Assembly: GCA_951804985.1 (NCBI GenBank) | Contig: OX638133.1 | Location: 25,326,963 to 25,390,962 of the forward strand | Direction: 5' to 3' | Length of the DNA stretch: 64,000 bases | From: Dryomyza anilis | Taxonomy: Eukaryota > Arthropoda > Insecta > Diptera > Dryomyzidae | Shown: in pieces, positions 58,101-64,000 of the stretch | How the letters are laid out: each line of letters opens with the position of its first letter | Numbering within the stretch: position 1 is the stretch's first letter | Notes under the pieces: model-generated | What the model saw: only the letters and a program-made list of their open reading frames with translations | Database searches by the model: none | What the model was told of the DNA's origin: nothing | Made by a program: the position numbers and the translations under genes

Positions 58101-61100
58101 AATTATAGGAAATTCAGCTTACATTATGCCGACTTTGACACCTCTAGGACGCTCCGTTTAGAAGATATGAAGGATTAAAGAAAATGGATTTTGAAATTGC
58201 AATATCTTCGGAATCCGTTGTTCGATTAAAATTATTTAAACGGCAAACTAATTATAGGAAATTCAGCTTACATTATGCCGACTTTGACACCTCTAGCACG
58301 CTCCGTTTAAAAGTTATGCCGGTTTAAAGAAAATTAAAATTGAAAAAAATCAATAAATTTCACCTATAAAATATGCCAACTTTGACACCTCTAGGACGCT
58401 CCGTTTAGAAGATATGAAGGATTAAAGAAAATGGATTTTGAAATTGCAATATCTTCGGAATCCGATGTTCGATTAAAATTATTTTAACGGCAAACTAATT
58501 ATAGGAAATTCAGCTTACATTATGCCGACTTTGACACCTCTAGGACGCTCCGTTTAGAAGATATGAAGGATTAAAGAAAATGGATTTTGAAATTGCAATA
58601 TCTTCGGAATCCGATGTTCGATTAAAATTATTTTAACGGCAAACTAATTATAGGAAATTCAGTTTACATTATGCCGACTTTGACACCTCTAGGACGCTCC
58701 GTTTAGAAGATATGAAGGATTAAAGAAAATGGATTTTGAAATTGCAATATCTTCGGAATCCGATGTTCGATTAAAATTATTTTAACGGCAAACTAATTAT
58801 AGGAAATTCAGCTTACATTATGCCGACTTTGACACCTCTAGGACGCTCCGTTTAGAAGATATGAAGGATTAAAGAAAATGTATTTTGAAATTGCAATATC
58901 TTCGGAATCCGATGTTCGATTAAAATTATTTTAACGGCAAACTAATTATAGGAAATTCAGCTTACATTATGCCGACTTTGACACCTCTAGGACGCTCCGT
59001 TTAGAAGATATGAAGGATTAAAGAAAATGGATTTTGAAATTGCAATATCTTCGGAATCCGATGTTCGATTAAACTAATTATAGGAAATTCAGTTTACATT
59101 ATGCCGACTTTGACACCTCCAGGACGCTCCGTTTAGAAGATATGAAGGATTAAAGAAAATGGATTTTGAAATTGCAATATCTTCGGAATCCGTTGTTCGA
59201 TTAAAATTATTTAAACGGCAAACTAATTATAGGAAATTCAGCTTACATTATGCCGACTTTGACACCTCTAGGACGCTCCGTTTAGAAGATATGAAGGATT
59301 AAAGAAAATGGATTTTGAAATTGCAATATCTTCGGAATCCGTTGTTCGATTAAAATTATTTAAACGGCAAACTAATTATAGGAAATTCAGCTTACATTAT
59401 GCCGACTTTGACACCTCTAGCACGCTCCGTTTAAAAGTTATGCCGGTTTAAAGAAAATTAAAATTGAAAAAAATCAATAAATTTCACCTATAAAATATGC
59501 CAACTTTGACACCTCTAGGACGCTCCGTTTAGAAGATATGAAGGATTAAAGAAAATGGATTTTGAAATTGCAATATCTTCGGAATCCGATGTTCGATTAA
59601 AATTATTTTAACGGCAAACTAATTATAGGAAATTCAGCTTACATTATGCCGACTTTGACACCTCTAGGACGCTCCGTTTAGAAGATATGAAGGATTAAAG
59701 AAAATGGATTTTGAAATTGCAATATCTTCGGAATCCGATGTTCGATTAAAATTATTTTAACGGCAAACTAATTATAGGAAATTCAGTTTACATTATGCCG
59801 ACTTTGACACCTCTAGGACGCTCCGTTTAGAAGATATGAAGGATTAAAGAAAATGGATTTTGAAATTGCAATATCTTCGGAATCCGATGTTCGATTAAAA
59901 TTATTTTAACGGCAAACTAATTATAGGAAATTCAGCTTACATTATGCCGACTTTGACACCTCTAGGACGCTCCGTTTAGAAGATATGAAGGATTAAAGAA
60001 AATGTATTTTGAAATTGCAATATCTTCGGAATCCGATGTTCGATTAAAATTATTTTAACGGCAAACTAATTATAGGAAATTCAGCTTACATTATGCCGAC
60101 TTTGACACCTCTAGGACGCTCCGTTTAGAAGATATGAAGGATTAAAGAAAATGGATTTTGAAATTGCAATATCTTCGGAATCCGATGTTCGATTAAAATT
60201 ATTTTAACGGCAAACTAATTATAGGAAATTCAGCTTACATTATGCCGACTTTGACACCTCTAGGACGCTCCGTTTAGAAGATATGAAGGATTAAAGAAAA
60301 TGGATTTTGAAATTGCAATATCTTCGGAATCCGATGTTCGATTAAACTAATTATAGGAAATTCAGTTTACATTATGCCGACTTTGACACCTCTAGGACGC
60401 TCCGTTTAGAAGATATGAAGGATTAAAGAAAATGGATTTTGAAATTGCAATATCTTCGGAATCCGTTGTTCGATTAAAATTATTTAAACGGCAAACTAAT
60501 TATAGGAAATTCAGCTTACATTATGCCGACTTTGACACCTCTAGCACGCTCCGTTTATAAGATATGAAGGATTAAAGAAAATGGATTTTGAAATTGCAAT
60601 ATCTTCGGAATCCGTTGTTCGATTAAAATTATTTAAACGGCAAACTAATTATAGGAAATTCAGCTTACATTATGCCGACTTTGACACCTCCCGGACGCTC
60701 CGTTTAGAAGATATGAAGGATTAAAGAAAATGGATTTTGAAATTGCAATATCTTCGGAATCCGTTGTCCGATTAAAATTATTTAAACGGCAAACTAATTA
60801 TAGGAAATTCAGCTTACATTATGCCAACTTTGACACCTCTAGGACGCTCCGTTTAGAAGATATGAAGGATTAAAGAAAATGGATTTTGAAATTGCAATAT
60901 CTTCGGAATCCGATGTTCGATTAAACTAATTATAGGAAATTCAGTTTACATTATGCCGACTTTGACACCTCTAGGACGCTCCGTTTAGAAGATATGAAGG
61001 ATTAAAGAAAATGGATTTTGAAATTGCAATATCTTCGGAATCCGTTGTCCGATTAAAATTATTTAAACGGCAAACTAATTATAGGAAATTCAGCTTACAT

Positions 61101-64000
61101 TGTGCCGACTTTGACACCTCTAGGACGCTCCGTTTAGAAGATATGAAGGATTAAAGAAAATGGATTTTGAAATTGCAATATCTTCGGAATCCGATGTTCG
61201 ATTAAAATTATTTTAACGGCGAACTAATTATAGGAAATTCAGCTTACATTATGCCGACTTTGACACCTCCAGGACGCTCCGTTTAGAAGATATGAAGGAT
61301 TAAAGAAAATGGATTTTGAAATTGCAATATCTTCGGAATCCGATGTTCGATTAAAATTATTTTAACGGCAAACTAATTATAGGAAATTCAGTTTACATTG
61401 TGCCGACTTTGACACCTCTAGGACGCTCGGTTTAGAAGATATGAAGGATTAAAGAAAATGGATTTTGAAATTGCAATATCTTCGGAATCCGATGTTCGAT
61501 TAAAATTATTTAAACGGCAAACTAATTATAGGAAATTCAGCTTACATTGTGCCGACTTTGACACCTCTAGGACGCTCGGTTTAGAAGATATGAAGGATTA
61601 AAGAAAATGGATTTTGAAATTGCAATATCTTCGGAATCCGATGTTCGATTAAACTAATTATAGGAAATTCAGTTTACATTATGCCGACTTTGACACCTCT
61701 AGGACGCTCCGTTTAGAAGATATGAAGGATTAAAGAAAATGGATTTTGAAATTGCAATATCTTCGGAATCCGTTGTTTGATTAAAATTATTTAAACCGCA
61801 AACTAATTATAGGAAATTCAGCTTACATTGTGCCGACTTTGACACCTCTAGGACGCTCGGTTTAGAAGATATGAAGGATTAAAGAAAATGGATTTTGAAA
61901 TTGCAATATCTTCGGAATCCGTTGTTTGATTAAAATTATTTAAACGGCAAACTAATTATAGGAAATTCAGCTTACATTATGCCGACTTTGACACCTCTAG
62001 GACGCTCCGTTTAGAAGATATGAAGGATTAAAGAAAATGGATTTTGAAATTGCAATATCTTCGGAATCCGTTGTTCGATTAAAATTATTTAAACCGCAAA
62101 CTAATTATAGGAAATTCAGCTTACATTGTGCCGACTTTGACACCTCTAGGACGCTCCGTTTAGAAGATATGAAGGATTAAAGAAAATGGATTTTGAAATT
62201 GCAATATCTTCGGAATCCGTTGTTTGATTAAAATTATTTAAACCGCAAACTAATTATAGGAAATTCAGCTTACATTGTGCCGACTTTGACACCTCTAGGA
62301 CGCTCGGTTTAGAAGATATGAAGGATTAAAGAAAATGGATTTTGAAATTGCAATATCTTCGGAATCCGTTGTTTGATTAAAATTATTTAAACGGCAAACT
62401 AATTATAGGAAATTCAGCTTACATTATGCCGACTTTGACACCTCTAGGACGCTCCGTTTAGAAGATATGAAGGATTAAAGAAAATGGATTTTGAAATTGC
62501 AATATCTTCGGAATCCGTTGTTCGATTAAAATTATTTAAACCGCAAACTAATTATAGGAAATTCAGCTTACATTGTGCCGACTTTGACACCTCTAGGACG
62601 CTCCGTTTAGAAGATATGAAGGATTAAAGAAAATGGATTTTGAAATTGCAATATCTTCGGAATCCGTTGTTCGATTAAAATTATTTAAACGGCAAACTAA
62701 TTATAGGAAATTCAGCTTACATTATGCCGACTTTGACACCTCTAGGACGCTCCGTTTAGAAGATATGAAGGATTAAAGAAAATGGATTTTGAAATTGAAA
62801 TTTTAACGGCAAACTAATTATAGGAAATTCAGCTTACATTATGCCGACTTTGACACCTCTAGGACGCTCCGTTTAGAAGATATGAAGGATTAAAAAAAAT
62901 GGATTTTGAAATTGCAATATCTTCGGAATCCGTTGTTCGATTAAAATTATTTAAACGGCAAACTAATTATAGGAAATTCAGCTTACATTATGCCGACTTT
63001 GACACCTCTAGGACGCTCCGTTTAGAAGATATGAAGGATTAAAGAAAATGGATTTTGAAATTGCAATATCTTCGGAATCCGTTGTTCGATTAAAATTATT
63101 TAAACCGCAAACTAATTATAGGAAATTCAGCTTACATTGTGCCGACTTTGACACCTCTAGGACGCTCCGTTTAGAAGATATGAAGGATTAAAGAAAATGG
63201 ATTTTGAAATTGCAATATCTTCGGAATCCGTTGTTTGATTAAAATTATTTAAACGGCAAACTAATTATAGGACATTCAGCTTACATTATGCCGACTTTAA
63301 CACCTCTAGGACGCTCCGTTTAGAAGATATGAAGGATTAAAGAAAATGGATTTTGAAATTGCAATATCTTCGGAATCCGCTGTTATTTAAACGGCAAACT
63401 AATTATAGGAAATTCAGCTTACATTATGCCGACTTTGACACCTCTAGGACGCTCCGTTTAGAAGATATGAAGGATTAAAGAAAATGGATTTTAAAATTGC
63501 AATATCTTCGGAATCCGTTGTTCGATTAAAATTATTTAAACGGCAAACTAATTATAGGAAATTCAGCTTACATTATGCCGACTTTGACACCTCTAGGACG
63601 CTCCGTTTAGAAGATATGAAGGATTAAAGAAAATGGATTTTGAAATTGCAATATCTTCGGAATCCGTTGTTTGATTAAAATTATTTAAACGGCAAACTAA
63701 TTATAGGACATTCAGCTTACATTATGCCGACTTTGACACCTCTAGGACGCTCCGTTTAGAAGATATGAAGGATTAAAGAAAATGGATTTTGAAATTGCAA
63801 TATCTTCGGAATCCGTTGTTCGATTAAAATTATTTAAACGGCAAACTAATTATAGGAAATTCAGCTTACATTATGCCGACTTTGACACCTCTAGGACGCT
63901 CCGTTTAGAAGATATGAAGGATTAAAGAAAATGGATTTTGAAATTGCAATATCTTCGGAATCCGTTGTTTGATTAAAATTATTTAAACGGCAAACTAATT
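55128..64000. repeat. Satellite DNA, 149-bp monomer, about 57 copies
   Basis: The marker GGAAATTCAGCTTACATTAT recurs every 149 bp from 55443 to 63854 and the array runs off the window end. Monomers are nearly identical. Variants differ at a few places: ATGCCA/ATGCCG/GTGCCG, CTCCG/CTCGG, GTTGTTCG/GATGTTCG/GTTGTCCG/GTTGTTTG, and AAACGGC/AAACCGC. Some monomers are 132 bp, lacking 17 bp before AAACTAATTA. The left edge (55128-55440) is irregular and holds a second, 98-bp monomer type. In each monomer CCGTTTA and GAAGATAT are answered by ATATCTTC and TAAACGG. There is no open frame of note. Confidence 0.98.
57941..60188. repeat. Higher-order satellite repeat, 1124 bp, two copies
   Basis: The marker TCGATTAAACTAATTATAGG (17-bp deletion) lies at 57941 and 59065. 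CACGCTCCGTTTAAAAGTTA lies at 58297 and 59421. The substitution ATGTATTTTG lies at 58878 and 60002. All three pairs are exactly 1124 bp apart. Within the unit the marker spacing is 149, 149, 247, 149, 149, 149 and 132 bp. A third deletion marker is at 60338, that is 1124 plus one monomer further on. Confidence 0.95.

Noticed and set aside
55443..64000. A CRISPR array or other prokaryotic repeat system
   Set aside because: The repeats are 149 bp, contiguous, without unique spacers, and lie in a eukaryotic context.
55443..64000. A hammerhead ribozyme encoded by the satellite
   Set aside because: No CTGATGA or CTGANGA core with a matching GAAA is present in the monomer on either strand.
55443..64000. 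A CENP-B box in the monomer
   Set aside because: TTCG is present (GTTCGATTAAAATT), but the required A and CGGG spacing is not met.

Overview
This is AT-rich, gene-poor eukaryotic DNA. The most likely source is a brachyceran fly, perhaps a calyptrate. The evidence is the mixture of repeats: fly mini-me/DINE-like elements carrying (GTCY)n runs, non-autonomous Helitrons, hAT and Tc1/mariner derivatives, a tRNA-derived SINE and a LOA/I-like LINE. The species call is inference. I find no intact protein-coding gene. The only recognisable coding sequence is two decayed transposon genes: a Tc1/mariner-type transposase (3502-4563, minus) and a LINE reverse transcriptase/RNase H (35882-38300, plus). 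Most other open frames lie in low-complexity or tandem repeats.

Layout. 1-5 kb: a short MITE and a broken mariner copy. 5-15 kb: two copies of a large terminal-inverted-repeat element, carrying a SINE and a mini-me-like element; a Helitron; a long palindrome carrying a hAT element; and a second hAT element with a perfect 8-bp target duplication. 15-30 kb: hairpin-rich repeats, mini-me-like elements, deletion derivatives of the mariner, Helitron pieces and more MITEs. 30-46 kb: two copies of a 1.2-kb hAT family, one with a MITE inside; the LINE with a SINE inside; an inverted copy of the hairpin repeat; and GGTTCC-rich tandem repeats. 46-54 kb: an 8-bp microsatellite, Helitrons (one nested in another) and a five-copy repeat of about 180 bp. 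55.1 kb to the window end: a satellite array of about 57 copies of a 149-bp monomer, still running at position 64000.

The main biological content is how these pieces relate. Several insertions can be read exactly because an uninterrupted paralogue or the opposite palindrome arm preserves the empty site. The satellite has higher-order structure: a 1124-bp composite unit repeated in tandem, and a separate 447-bp trimer repeated in tandem. Several repeats are long enough hairpins to give double-stranded RNA if transcribed. The region resembles pericentromeric or other heterochromatin, or a large repeat-filled intron or intergenic space. No flanking gene is visible to decide this.
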